Below, in pieces: positions 50,725 through 63,744 of a stretch of 64,000 nucleotides of DNA. The notes beneath the pieces were generated by a model. The model ran no database searches. It was not told the DNA's origin and was given only the letters and a program-made list of their open reading frames with translations. Position numbers and translations under genes: made by a program. Each line of letters opens with the position of its first letter. The stretch's first letter is position 1. The stretch spans positions 24,048,816 to 24,112,815 of the forward strand of contig NC_091098.1 in the NCBI RefSeq assembly GCF_024713975.1, read 5' to 3'. Origin of the DNA: Paralichthys olivaceus (taxonomy: Eukaryota > Chordata > Actinopteri > Pleuronectiformes > Paralichthyidae).

Positions 50725-51461
50725 TGTTTTTTACATCGGGATTGTGCAGAGTAATCAGTACTTGACTCGGCTGACAGGGGGTGGTACACACCAGCACAAC
50801 AGACAACTAGTAAGTGCTGAGCAGATAATGAGGGGAGCTCTGAGTCTCAGTTCAGCCACCCCCTCACAATAACTGGCGTGAACCTGCTGACTGAGCAGTC
50901 ACACAGAAGTGGGCCTGTAATTAACTGGGAGCACGTGGCCGCAGCCGAGAGGTGCAGCCGGCTGAGCAGTTTGGCCGAGTCCCCGTGGAGGGAAGGCGTC
51001 GAGAAAAAGGCTAAACACAAACGAAAGGGAGGAATTTCACGGCGTCAGCAGTTTCGTTGGCTTTGTTGTATTCCAAACTCTATTAACGAACCCAGTCTGC
51101 ATCGTTGTCCGTATGGTGGAGTGAAGTCACAACAACCAGAATAACCTTCTGTCGTGGTAATGGGGGGGAGTGACTGTGAGAAAGAGAAGTAACGTGGACG
51201 TTTGTGTAGCAGGTGCGTCGAGGCCTGTGGTGTGGAGCCGAGCCGCCTGCTGACGGTGGTGTTGGTGTGCCTGTGATGCATGAATGGATTTATGAAGCTA
51301 TTAAGAAATCATCCTAAGGTATTCTGGCACACATCTGCTCCTCTGCTTCCCTTCGTCTCCGCAGCAATTTGGCACCACAAGTGATTACAAGGTTTCTATG
51401 GCCATCAGCTTTAATTTGGAGCTCTGGGAAAGTCTCTCATCACTTTTTGTGTGTCTGTACA

Positions 51462-51515
<54 letters not shown>
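51462..51515. repeat. Compound TG/GA microsatellite
   Basis: TG repeat, a short TATA break, TG again, then about ten GA units. Confidence 0.9.
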
Positions 51516-53868
51516 GGTGTGTTTGATCACCTGCAGCTCGTCCCTCTCTTTCCTTTCTACCTCATTGTTTTTCGGAGCGTCTGTAAACACCTTTTGCTCG
51601 AGTCTGATTTAATTAATATGAATCTGGGAAATTGAAATTTGAAATCATTTGTTTAACCATTTTATTTTTACCTCGCATCAGCTCTGATGTCACTTTGCCC
51701 GTCTTTTCTTTAAATGTTCTAAAGTACAAGAAAGAGCTTTACAGTCTCGTCTAACAGACACACAGGTATCTACATACCGCAAATTACTTTCAAGCAGGTT
51801 TTGAGTATGAAATGTGACAAAAACAAGTACATTCACTTTTCATATACTGAAAAAAATAACCTGCTCTGTGGAGGTAACACATTTAAAAAACAAAGAGAAG
51901 AGAAAGAAAAGAATAACCAGTACAGATAATAGATAATTAGACAGTAGTAAGGGACCGGATCCTGTGGCTGTCTCTCTCTCTTGATGTGTATTTTATCAGA
52001 GATTACAGTTTCTGCTCACATCTGGAAAACAGCCCCCCCCATCAACACGTCCCTGCCTCTCATTACATGGTGCGCTGCTTTTATTATTTCCATTTATCTA
52101 AATTCACTTTCAGCTTTTTGCCTCTTTTGCTTTTTTTTAAAATTTGACTTTCTTGATATTGTTCTGTTTTATTCTCCCTTATCAGCAGAGGTTGAGAAAC
52201 ACCCTCACCTTTGTGGAGGTCAGCTGGTGATTACATTGAATTATGAAAAGCTTTGAGCTAAATCCCCTTTTTCAAACGAGATCCAGTTACATTGGCCCGT
52301 AGCTTCTCAATTGCACGTTCACATAAAAATTAATTTTACACCCCTTGCACATTCATTGACCATGATGGTTTAATTAACAAGGTCCCTTTTAGAAATTTGA
52401 GACGGAGAGATTTATGTATTAAATTTGTTTACACGCCCAGTGCTTTTCCCACTATTGAGACTAATTGCGTGGTGTCGGAGGGTATCTCGCCGTTGAGTCA
52501 CGATGCCCTGTCATTTAGTGCTTGCCTGCTTTTATGAAGCGTTGCCCCGGAGACAATATTCAGCTTTGACCTTTCAGAATAAAGATTTCAATTCTGAACG
52601 CCTTAATAAAGAGCCAGGAAGCCAAATTTTATTAAAAGACTCTTCCTCAAATATGTAGTGGGATTGTAAGTGTCAGCCGAGGAAACGAGGGTGATACAGA
52701 GCGGCCGTAACCACTTCTGGAAATTTAAATAATGGCTGTTTGACATTGATCAAGTGACGGCAGTTAGTGCTTTGCATATGCATTTTGTGGAGCCATGTTT
52801 TGGGCTCTACTCTGCTTCATTAACGCACCGCTCTGCAGCCAGAGAATCATAAATCTCGATCGCACGATGTCAGCGAATTGTCTTCAGACAGGGTTTATTT
52901 ACAGAGTCGCTAAGGGCAAATCTGACCACTGATAACTGTTATTAATTCATGTTGTATATTGTCTCATTCCAGTAGTTCAACAGCAATTAAATGCACCAAC
53001 AATGGAGCGTTCTCTGGTGATTAATTAAGGCATGAAATTATTGAGTCTGCATCTCTGACCAGACGATGTTGAATTATTTACGGTTAAATTAAGCCACAGT
53101 CTGATGAGAGAACGCTGCTCAACCTGCTGCCATTTCTGTTTTTCTCTTCAGCTCTTTCATTTCACCCAACCGACATATACATTTGAGGGGGTGAGCTAAC
53201 AGCCAGAGGTAGAAACTGACAAATTAGAAAACCATTAAGGTTGGTGTTCAAAGGACAGGGAGGAAGAAATGAATTTCAATTTCATAAACAGTATCACAAA
53301 CCGAAGCTGAAACGAGAAGATACCGCAGAGGAAAGATAAACAACTTTCACTTTGCCTCTGAACACGCCATCAAGACAAAGGTGGATTTGCAGCTATCGTG
53401 TCAGACAGATACGCCCGTCATCAGTGCAGCGTTTTATCTTCCCATCATCTCATTAAACAGAGCGGCAGGTACTGTTTGCTCTCCTGTCTTCTTATTAGAT
53501 GGAAACTGCAGCGTGATGACTGCAGATAGCTGCTCCTCACTGAGCCATTCGATATCAGCGGGGAAATTAGACAAGACAATGCAAAACAGCGCAGTGTGGT
53601 GCAACACTGAGGGAACTCATTAGAAGACTGCAGCAAGGGAGGAAACCACATGATGCTCTGCAACGTGTCATCAGGAGTGTTGTGAGTGTTATTACACAAT
53701 CATAATTTGATAGCTCGTGCACAATTGCTTTATTAATTTTGAGAGATAAACTCACAGCACAAGGACGTAAATGAGGAAAAGCTTTGTCGCAGCGCGAAGA
53801 GTCAGATTTAAAATGATGTATTCTCAGATTTAATATTTCAAACTCGCTTTTCAGCTCGGTGGTTAGCT

Positions 53869-54000
53869 TTGTGGCCTCACGGGTTGCTGGTTTGAATCCC
53901 GGTTTGGCCGTGGTACTACTGCATGGAGTTTGAACGCTCTCCATGAGTCTCTGTGGGTTTCTCCGACTTGCTCACCGGAAAGGTGTCACAGATGATGGAT
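53869..54000 (+). mobile_element. Fragment of SINE-like teleost repeat
   Basis: Contains a tRNA-like head (gttgctggtttgaatcccgg) followed by a catggagtttgaacgctctcc block, the same kind of consensus as the copy at 30441-30703 but diverged and truncated. Confidence 0.5.
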
Positions 54001-57000
54001 GAATTGCCATCTCATTTTTTGGGATTTTCTCTCATGCACCAGTCTTTAATTTTTTGTCAGTGGTTTTTATCTGCACCACAGATAAACCCCAAGTGGTGCT
54101 TTGTTTATTTTTTTAATAAGGCCCATGATGGCATCAGTTCTCATTTCTTATTATAATCCCCAACGACTCAATTTCACTTCTATTTCTTTAAGACCACACT
54201 CTTTTGTTTTTTTCTTACTGAAGCACCCGCCCCTCAAAATGTCTGCACACAGCCCTGGGCCCAGTGCACAGTGGCAGCAAACGACCTCTTGAAAACAGCC
54301 GTCAGTTTCTCCGCAGCTTCGTCTTCACACACTGACATACACCATTAAAGTCACGCTTGAAGAATTGAGCAGTGACAACGGAGGAAGACTTTGGGAACAA
54401 AGACCAGCTGAGTCTGACTGTCTTCAAATGTCTTTAAGATTGAACCGGCTGAGACCATTAGTTAAATTAACCTCTGCTTCGGAGTCATTACCACAAACAT
54501 CAGCAAACTAACTTTTCTGAGAGCTCGACATGAAAGAGGCCCACAGAGTTTTGCACTCATTAACCTCCAGACACATGACGCCAACAAATAAGGGAGAGAT
54601 GGAGAAAAGTTTCTGGTCTTGATTTTCGGTGGAAACATTCTTCAGACCTGTTTGTTTGCTCTCTCGTTGTCTGACGTCTCCTGGGAATCTCTGCTGGTCT
54701 CTGCTGCAGAGGAAAATCACCTGTTTGAAGCCCGGAGGAGAAATCTGCAGGCTTTTATCTCAATAGACAGAAAATCAAACAGTCTGATTTTTACAGATTT
54801 TCTTTACCCTTTACTGTCACCAGGGGAATTTAACTGTGGTTGTGTGTCTGGTTTATTCATTATTTTAATTAAGAGCTCAGAGTCATTGGATGCAACAAAA
54901 TTATAAAACAGGATCAGTCCTCTGTCTCCTTCTGGTTTGAAGTCATTAAGTGTATTTGCATATATTTTGCAGTAGTTACCTGCATCATTACCTGAATTTT
55001 TGACTTTTCGTAGAAGAGTCCTGCACAAAAAGATTTAAAAAACAGAAATATTTTGTGCATCTCTGAAGTGAAAGGTGTGTCGGAGAAACCAAATGTAATA
55101 AAATATCATGTTGCACATTTACGTGCATGCAAGTGCCCAATAAATTACACGTCCCATCCCTCCTCTAAGTTACACACTAATCTGCTGTGTAGTTTTTATG
55201 TAACATTGCGTAAACATATAAACTCCTAATCATTTGTATAAAATCAACAGTAACTGATGCATTTACTCCAGGAGGTAATTGCAGCAGAAATAATTAATAA
55301 TCACGTCTCCTGACTTTTTTAAAATAATACATTTTATTTCTCTCTCTCTCTCTCTTTCAGCTTTTCACAATATATTATCCACACTGTAACCCGCTCACAT
55401 AATCCTCTGCTATTACAGCTCACAGGTTCATCACAGCCATTTAAACTCGCTCTTTAATAGAACCATTAAAGGAAAAATATAATTCCACCCTTGCTGGTTG
55501 TCTGCTGTAACGATCTGCGCCGAACAGAGGAGGGCACTGTGGCTTTGTGTCTGAACCTGCGGAACCGCTCTTGTCTGATCAAGCCCAGAAAACTTTGAAG
55601 AAGTCTCAGATTCCCCCGAAGGATACCATGAAAGACAAAGTTGTGAAAGCTGGAGCTGAGGCGATTAAAATTTAAAAAAAAAAGAAGTCTGACTTTAAAA
55701 GAGCTGGTGTTGTGATCTTGTTTCCTGTGATCCATATATATTGAGCAAACGGAGAGTGATGGTTGAGCGGGGACTGCGGCGCCTCAGTGGCCCTGCAGAT
55801 GAATGAAGATGCAAATGGAGGGAGGGGGAAGTTAAAGCCTTCAGTGGCACTAAGCACACCCGAGAGGCCGCGGTGCAGAACGCTCAGCCTCAGCACATCG
55901 AGGACACGGCCCCTCTGTCTGAGTGTCCCCTTGGCACGCATCACATCCCGTCCATCTACATTCTCATCCAGACAAACACTTGACTCCTTATGCCGAGCGC
56001 AGCCAATGACAAGAGACAGATGTGCCCTCCTCGGAGAATACGGTTTGATAAGCTGCTGCTCTGCAAACTGTTAAATAACCCAAAGAAACCACCACAGTAA
56101 AAAAAGAGAGACAGAAAAAGGCCTATTTTACATGACAATGGAAATGCCTGGAAACCATATCCGCACACGTTTGGCTGTAAATGTCAATTTCATGTCTTTC
56201 TCTATTCATCCATGACGTCTGTGATTGCTTCAGCCTTTTGCATGAGAATGGCTTGAAATGAACATTTCAAGCCTATTCTGGCGCTCAGTGAATGAAATGC
56301 ATCTTAAAGGACCAGGCTGCAGACCATCACGTGATCAGACCGCTTCGTGGAATATGCAATTGTGCACTGTGATGTGCAGTCCTGAAGTTACGCCGTGCAC
56401 CAGAACAGGCCCGAGGTGTTCTCTGCAGTTTCCCCTCACCCGCTGTATGAGAGACGCTTCCTTGTAGGGACCTTGGCGATGCTGAGGAGTGTCACAACCA
56501 TGATGCAGGTCCCATGTGGCGTGTTGTTTCCGTGAGTTATTCATGCAAACGATACGCTGGCTTTCCTCTCCACTGGTTACAGGAACTCAGGTGAGCCCGC
56601 AGCAGGTGAACCTGTCAGAGTCGGCACCTGCAGGATCCTCACAGCCAGCAGGGAAACTGAAGGACGCAGGAAGTTTTGTCGCGAAGAGCCCGGGAGGCTC
56701 GCTGATGAAGGTGAAACACAATGTTGTCTGAAGACACATGGAGCCGAAGACCAACTGTTACAACATGATGTTGCTATTTATAGTAAAGACGCTCTAGAAA
56801 GAAAAAAAAGTCTGCTAGGAGAAATTTATCTTACATAGATTTTTAAAAAATGCAGATATAAATACATAAACTTAAACCTAAGCTTATGTTTATTTGTTGT
56901 ATTATTACATGTATTTAAATGAAAATTAATTTTCAAGACCATTACGCAATTGAATAACCTTAAAAGTTATGTACTGAAGTGATCTATCTAATTTATCTAA

Positions 57001-58056
57001 TTTTCTATAGTGTATGTTTCTTGTGTTAAAAATATATTTTCCTTTTGAATTTTTATTATTAAGAAAAGTCCAAATCAAAAAGGACAAATATCTCGGCCTC
57101 TATAGAACATCTACATGTGTCCGATTATCAAGGTCATTATTAGTTAATAAGCCAAAATTCAAATCCCCTCTTGTCCTTTCAGATCGTTGCTCACGCAGCT
57201 TTGCTTTGCATTATAATTTGTTTAAATGTTGATTTATGAACTAATTGTCTGTAATTGCTGCTTAGTGCCACAGTTAATCCAGGCTGTCTGCCTCCTGGAG
57301 CACATGAGGCCAGATTTGTATAATGAAGTAATTAGTTCAATTATGAAGAAGAAAGTGGGGATAGTGTAAGAAACTGGGAACAAGAAGCTAGAAAATACTC
57401 CAGCGCCACGAGTGTCTCTCTATTGTTCTTATTAAACTGTGTCTCAGCAGAGTAAACGTGAAAACACCCTCGTTGTAAGCAAATGCTTCTCTTTATTAAA
57501 GCCTGTCACCGGAGTTAATTTGAATCCTCCGATATAGACATTTGTATTCTGTTTTGTTTCCAGTGACATTTTCCGAACCTGCTTTGCTGCAGCTTCTTCG
57601 TACATCAAGTTTCCTCAGCTGGCTAACGATCCTCGCTTCTTCACACCTTTAAAAAAAGATACACGGCTGAGTGTCGTCTATTTGGCTCCCGTCATCTGCC
57701 AGAAGCTGCCTTCACAACCAACCAGCAGTGCTCCATTGTCTGCCAGCGTTGTCATTGTTATTAGTCTTTTTGGGCTGCCTGTGGAGGTACCGGCCAGGCC
57801 CCTGGGAGGCAGGCGCCAGGCTGGATAATTAGTTGTTCTCCGATGCCAGACGGGCACGCTGCCGTCACTTGGAGGGGAAATGGAAAGTGGCATCACTATC
57901 ACAGTAACACCGGAACAACCTTTGGTGTGAGGGCTGGGTTCCAGCGCATCTGTCACACCACTAGTCGTCTTCCCACTGGCAAGACTGTGATGCTCACCGG
58001 TCACAGCATGGATAATTACTTCATCTGAAACGGCATTATCGCTGTCGTATTGGTCG

Positions 58057-58272
58057 TGGTTGTGGTGGAATCAATATTATTGGGTTTCTACATTGGTTCT
58101 TCTGCGGATCACTGTGGACGTGAGACGTTTAGGCATTTAACAGCTTTCATAAAAGAGAACGCATGTGTTACTTTACTTTAGTGGAACTTTAAAGCTAGTC
58201 TGACCTCCAGCAGCTGCATCCTACGAGTTGGACGCCGTACAAGAGAGGCCACGTCCAACAATCCCTTCAGGT
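58057..58272 (-). pseudogene. Truncated duplicate of the tmdd1 last exon and 3' UTR
   Basis: This 216-bp stretch repeats 58593-58968 with clear identity over several blocks, for example the shared block beginning tggttgtggtggaatcaata. About 130 bp present in the gene (58787-58922, holding the stop codon, cytoplasmic tail and part of the membrane helix) are missing here. The remaining coding part, read on the minus strand, resembles LKGPLDVV but is out of frame afterwards. It lies just downstream of tmdd1 in the same orientation, so it is a non-functional local duplicate. Confidence 0.75.
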
Positions 58273-58722
58273 GCTGAAGAATTCAATTATCTAAAATCCA
58301 TATTTTACTGTAATATTAATTTACCTATTACAACTTGTATTTAATGGATAATATTGTAATAAAAGTCACTGACTGTTTTATTATCGCGCTTACACCTGAT
58401 TTAGAAAGAAAACTAAAATAATCCAATACATTTTTTACAGTGTAAGTTACTGGTGTTATGTTAAATGTCAGATCTTCCTTCTGAAGATTAAACACGAGCT
58501 CATTGGTTGATGCACTAGATCATAAAGATAAGTCATATTAAAAGACTGAGGGTCAGGAACCTGCTCCACAACCAGCTCATATTCTTCATAACTGGTTGTG
58601 GTGGAATCAATATTATTGGCTTCTTATATTGGTTCTTCTGCTGATCACCGTGGACGTGAGAAGTTCAGGCATTTAAAAGGTTTCATAAAAGACAACGCAT
58701 GTGTAATAAATTCAATGCCAAC

Positions 58723-58728
58723 TTTATT
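58723..58728 (-). terminator. Poly(A) signal of tmdd1 (TTTATT on the plus strand)
   Basis: AATAAA on the minus strand, 62 nt beyond the tmdd1 stop codon (58790-58792). The corresponding position in the downstream partial copy lacks it. Confidence 0.55.
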
Positions 58729-58789
58729 TTAATGGCATTTTAAAGACCTGAACTGCAAGTGTGACCTCCCAGGAGCTGCATCCTACATA

Positions 58790-61363
58790 TCAGACCTTGA
58801 GCTTGGAGCCAGAGCTGCCGGTGGCGGCGGTGGCGGCGGTGGTGGCGGCTCTGTGGGAGACGTGGATGGCGATGAGGAAGACAGAGACACCGACGAACAA
58901 GGAGCCTCCGAACCCAAGCAGCACGCCGTACAGGACGGGCAGAACCACATCCAACGGTCCCTTCAGGTATGGAGGCAAAGGACCCACCTCCACAACCAGG
59001 TCCAGGTCACGCCATGACAGATCCTTGACTAACACACGCACACACACAACACCCAGACGACAGACACAATCACAAAAGGACCGTGGGAGCATTTTCTTTG
59101 TCGAGTCTTAACTTGAATTAAACGCCCGGGAGGATTTAAAAAAAAAATGGACAGGTGATAATTACATTTTTGAATTTCAAGGTGTCCTGGGAAATACTCC
59201 TCATACAGCGAGAGTGTTGATGTCGAGGAGTAATGAGTTGGAAGCTTGCCCACGGCCACCAAATCTAATCCAGCATCTCATCTAAACACTTAATAGATTC
59301 ATGGTTCAGTGAAACATTACATAATTTGTCATTCAGGCGGCCTCCAGAGGGGTAACCCAAAAATCTCCTCTTGACTTCAGTAGCCCAAGATTAAGATTCA
59401 CTCGCTCTATTTTCTGTATGAGGCCTTTTGTTTACCTTTCCTTTTTCTTTTTCTCCTGTGACCTGCATCCTCCTGGCGATTCGCATCCGACTGGATTGAT
59501 GGGACGTTTAACGAGCTCACGTACTTGTGATAGTCGTCAACGTAGCGCTTCAGGTTCAAGGTTTTGTCCTCGTTGATGTTCGTCCCCACTTCTGTGACAA
59601 CCCAAACACAAGCAGGGCCAAGGTAAGAGTATTTCTCTGTCATCTTCAAGTGCTATGAGTGCTTGTGTTCCATCCCGTAAAAAGGTTGTGAATTTGAATT
59701 TAATTGTTGTTTTCTTGCCATGAGCATAATTAGTTCTGGCAGGAGAACAACTGTCGTTCTTTAGTTCAGAATAAAACAAAACCAGCCACTCAAGCTTCAA
59801 CGTACGAGTGGATCTCTTCAGAACTGCAATCAAGTGCAGGATAATTTGCCGCATTCTGCATCCAAACAGCTTTTATTTTCATGCACTCCCCCTCCTCACG
59901 TCTTATAACTCATCTCTTCCCATCCTCTCCTTGTCCCTTTTTTCCCTCCAAAGCTGCTGATGAGAGGAGCAGATGGTTTGTTCTGTGGCTGGTGTCGGCT
60001 CCACTGAGTCCTCTGTCAGATCATTTACACCTCCCTCTATCTGACACCACTTGAGTTGTGCACACGCTGGACTGCAACACATGCCAACGACTGGCAGTGT
60101 GCAAAATATGCCACTTTTTGAAGTTCCAATTAAAACAAATCTCAAAGTAACGAAGCAATTACACACTGTCGTTAGCCGTGCGGAGGCCTTCTTGACCGAA
60201 ACAAACCAATTCCGAGAAATACATCGACGTGAACCCAAATGAGGCTTTGTTCCAAATTTCCATTTTGTGGAAGGACGTGCTGAGATGTTTGCTCCAACAA
60301 GATTTCGCCTCGTTCTGGCCCCACACAAAACTGTTCTGTTTAAAAATAGATCACTCGTCTCTGCAGGAGGCACGTGTGTCCCCCCCCCCCCCCGCCTCCG
60401 CTTGTTTCTCACCAATGGCGATGTCGGTTCTGCCGACCTGCTGCAAGGAGCGAGAAAGCTTGTCGTAGTAGATCCGCTCGCCGTATCTCAGCAGCCAGTC
60501 TGTCAGGGCCGTCCGGCACTCGGCCTCGCTATCTGGTAAACAGAAAACATATGGATCTGATGCAGACAGGTCTCTGACAGTCAGACAGGCTGAGAAGCAG
60601 ACAGGTCCCAGGATGGACTTCTCCTCATGTCTGCCTTATTACAGCTGGAAGCGAGCGTCTTCTCTCTGTTATCTGAGAGCTCTCGTCTTGATATCAGCCC
60701 TTTGACTTTCAATGCGTGCAGTAGACTATCTTTGAACCCTGTGGACTAATGTGCCAAAAGTTTCAGGTGAGACACGTGTCAGACGTTTCAGCACCAACCC
60801 TCAGAGGAAGATGTGTCCCTCTTGGCCCGCGGTTTGAGATCCAGCTGGTTTTTCCCTGGTGAGAGGCGCTCGAGATGCTGGAAGATGTTCTCCTCCGGCT
60901 GAGAGAGGACGACCAGAAGGTCCTCGCACTCTTTGTGCGTCAGCAACTCCACCAAACGCTGCAGTTGATGGACACCGACATCTTCTGCCACTAAACAGAG
61001 GAACAAACAGGAAAACAGAAACAGATGAGTCTGTTTTCACCGGTCACATTAACAACACTGTAAATCTGATTTAATGAAGCATCGTGCTGACACCGTAAAC
61101 AACATTTCTGCAGCATGGCTGCTCTCTCAATTAGCAACGGCTGCTCCAGTCAAACTGTCATATTGGCCTTCTCAGCTGCAGAGAATAGAAACCCAATAAA
61201 CATTTCACCACAGAGAACAGAGCAAATCAGCACATTCAGACTTCGGCTGAATCTTTGCGACGTGCCGGCTGCTGTTGGAACATTTGCTCTCACCTGTGTC
61301 CTCTCCGAGCGTCGAGCACAGAAGTGGAAAGATGAAGAGGAGACACAATTTCCACATTTTCAT
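58790..61363 (-). CDS. tmdd1: Transmembrane and death-domain-like protein, likely TMDD1, 5 exons
   Basis: Minus-strand exons: 61363-61294, 60990-60799, 60532-60413, 59591-59436, 59028-58790. They total 777 nt, 258 aa plus stop. The start opens MKMWKLCLLFIFPLLCSTLG, a clear signal peptide with a likely cut near Gly20-Glu21. A helical region follows (HQLQRLVELLTHKECEDLLVVL, then an acidic linker, then ALTDWLLRYGERIYYDKLSRSLQQVG), the order expected of a death-domain fold. One membrane helix comes near the end (LPVLYGVLLGFGGSLFVGVSVFLIAI), and a short tail rich in Ala/Thr follows. The topology is lumenal or extracellular N-terminus and cytosolic tail. The family name is recalled by architecture and wording, not by a search, so the symbol is tentative. 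The gene structure is well supported by phase agreement. An in-frame alternative donor exists at 59463 in exon 4. Function unknown. Confidence 0.75.
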
Positions 61364-63744
61364 TTCAGCGGAAGTTGTGTAAATCAAACCCAGGCTGCAA
61401 AACAACTCACGAGGTTTCAAAACTGACAAGTGATGTGGAGTGAGGTGAACCACTAACAGGGCAACTGACTGTGTGACATCATGATGCAGGAGATGTTTGT
61501 TTCGTTTTAAATATTCAAGTTGTTGCTATTAACAGCTGTTGTTGTATTTGTTTTTTCTCTCACATTTGAATATGATTTTGTGATGACACATGTAAATGTC
61601 AAGCCAATAAAGTTTGCTGAATTGAAAATGTAATTGATATTAGAGCCACAGAGAACTGAAAATGCAAATGTGTCACAATGCTGACGCACTTATATTACTA
61701 TTCAACTATTTTAAAAAGTTAGTTAGGTTTTTATTTCAAACTTTTTTTCAAATAAAAACATCTATGTAAGCAAATAAGAAAATAGGCACAAGCAAACAAG
61801 TGAAGTTAAAAACAAATGTTGAAAATAAATAAATCATTTCCAAAAAGGAGTTTTGATTTCATATTTCATCAAAACATTTTGTGAAATGCCACAGTATTCT
61901 AGATTTCACCATGAACAACTTAATAACAATCGGTAAAACTCTAAAGTTGAATGTTTCAAACTGTTTAACAACTGTGATGTTGTTGTCCATGTTTGTTTAA
62001 AATTTATTTATAGTTTCTCTACATAGGATGGATCAGATACATGCAACACCTCTTTAGTTTATCTTTCTTTAACTTCAGGAAGTCCCTGAATGCATATTTC
62101 CCAGATTTCCATGAAAGTTGGTGGAAGGATGTGATGTGATGTGAGATTAGAACCCATAACATTTTGGTGCGGATCCAGGATTTAACAATTCATCAAACTT
62201 GAAATCCGACATGTTTAGACGACTGATGTTTGTATATGTGTGGAGCAGATCCAAGTCAAAATGTTACGATGAATTGAAACGTGGTTTCACGAGGGCTCGT
62301 GTTGGGCGGAGGTTTGCTCTCGGCCTCAGGAGTGACATTCTGTTGTGTTTGCATATTCACTGCAGGTTGTTAACCCGACCACACAGAACATTTGGGGGCA
62401 TCTTCTTCGTATCCCAGCATGCACATTGTTCCTCCGCCTGCCTGTTTTCCTGTTGTCTCAGAAACTAACGTTGCTCGTAGCGATGCACTTCAAAGCCTGA
62501 CATTGCTCAGTTACTAAAATACATTTAGAAGCCATTGGGGGAAAAATCCATTCCGTGCCATCGAGACAAGGAGGGTGCGTTTATATTTATACGTGCTCAC
62601 ATACATAACCATGGGCCAACTGCATGTTCCTTTGCTCTTTAGTGTTGTTATTATTTCATGTTTTTAAAAAGCCTCCAGAGGGAATTGGTTGTCAGTAACA
62701 ACACAGACCTCGGCCGGTGAAGGGCTCACAAACACCTAAATGCAATATGCTCTGTTTATTTGTAATTCCAGTGAGCTAAAAGCTTTATCCATATGGCCTG
62801 GATGAAATAACCTGCACTTCCAGACGCTGAGCTAAACAAAAACTACAAAGCCTATACCTCCATCACTTGTGTTGTAGAGAGCGTGATGCATTTACAACCT
62901 GAAACTGAAGCCGTATAGAAAAAGTCAAATACTATTATGTTTGTCTTTCATATTGACGTGCACGACTGCACAGAGAGGTGCTGGGAGAAGCTGAGGTGCA
63001 TCTCTCCAGCAGCTGAGAAACATGTTTAATGATTTTATTGTGCCGGCTACAGTGAGGGCACGTTTTAAATTGTTAATAAGCTTCATTTGCCAAACAGTAA
63101 AGGTTGTTTGTGTGGGCTGAGTCTCAAACTCTCCATGTTCGCTACTGGAAAAAACAGAATCATGCTCTGGGGCGGAGAACCGCAGAAAGTTGGGAGTGGG
63201 TGGTGTAATGGTTCCGTCATGATTTGAAATGTTTCACTTGCAGAAAATAATGAACAAATGTGCACAAGGTCAGGAAATTTATTCACATTACTGTGTTGCT
63301 CAGTACATTATCTTATCGATGGAAATACACACACGACATGTTTTATTCTATGTATCACAGGAAAAGTACACAGCACCCTGAAGAGCAGGGTTTTATAGGA
63401 GAGAATAAAGTTTTTACGTCATTGAAAATACGACCAAAGGAAAAACAGTTGACACAAACTGAGTTATTTCCTTGACTCCCGACTCGGCTGTCGTCTGGTG
63501 TTGTGGCTATTTGCACGTGAAGTCATATCCCCATGTCTCTTACACTTCACACCACTGAAATCTGGTTAACTGCAGATACAGACTCCGGTGGAATGAAGGA
63601 TAGAACACATGGAATATTCCTGCAGAAGACGCCTGGGGGAAACAAAAGACGACATTTTACATCACAAATAACAACAATTAAGAAATTAAAAAACTTCTCC
63701 GATAGCCTGCCCTGAGTTTTTTGCTGGGACACTGAGTGTGAAAG
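61364..63744. other. Intergenic region upstream of tmdd1
   Basis: Presumed to include the tmdd1 promoter and leader immediately above 61363. The rest is AT-rich, with short open frames that show no family likeness. No RNA gene or obvious mobile element was seen. Confidence 0.5.

Larger units (their letters stand above)
50730..58700. other. Intergenic region without recognisable genes
   Basis: About 8 kb between slc26a9 and the tmdd1 poly(A) signal. Open frames are short, lack splice support and show no family resemblance. It holds a GT/GA microsatellite (51462-51515), an interspersed-repeat fragment (about 53869-54000), AT-rich stretches with many TAATTA-like motifs (52.3-53.1 and 57.2-57.9 kb), and a partial copy of the tmdd1 3' end (58057-58272). 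Confidence 0.6.

Noticed and set aside
59436-59591. GT-CACA donor at 59462 as the main exon 4 end of tmdd1
   Set aside because: The downstream GTAAAC donor is a better match to consensus; kept only as an alternative.
59903-60415. 170-codon minus-strand open frame
   Set aside because: It lies between tmdd1 exons, starts across the exon 3 donor and poly-C run, has no family likeness and no splice support.
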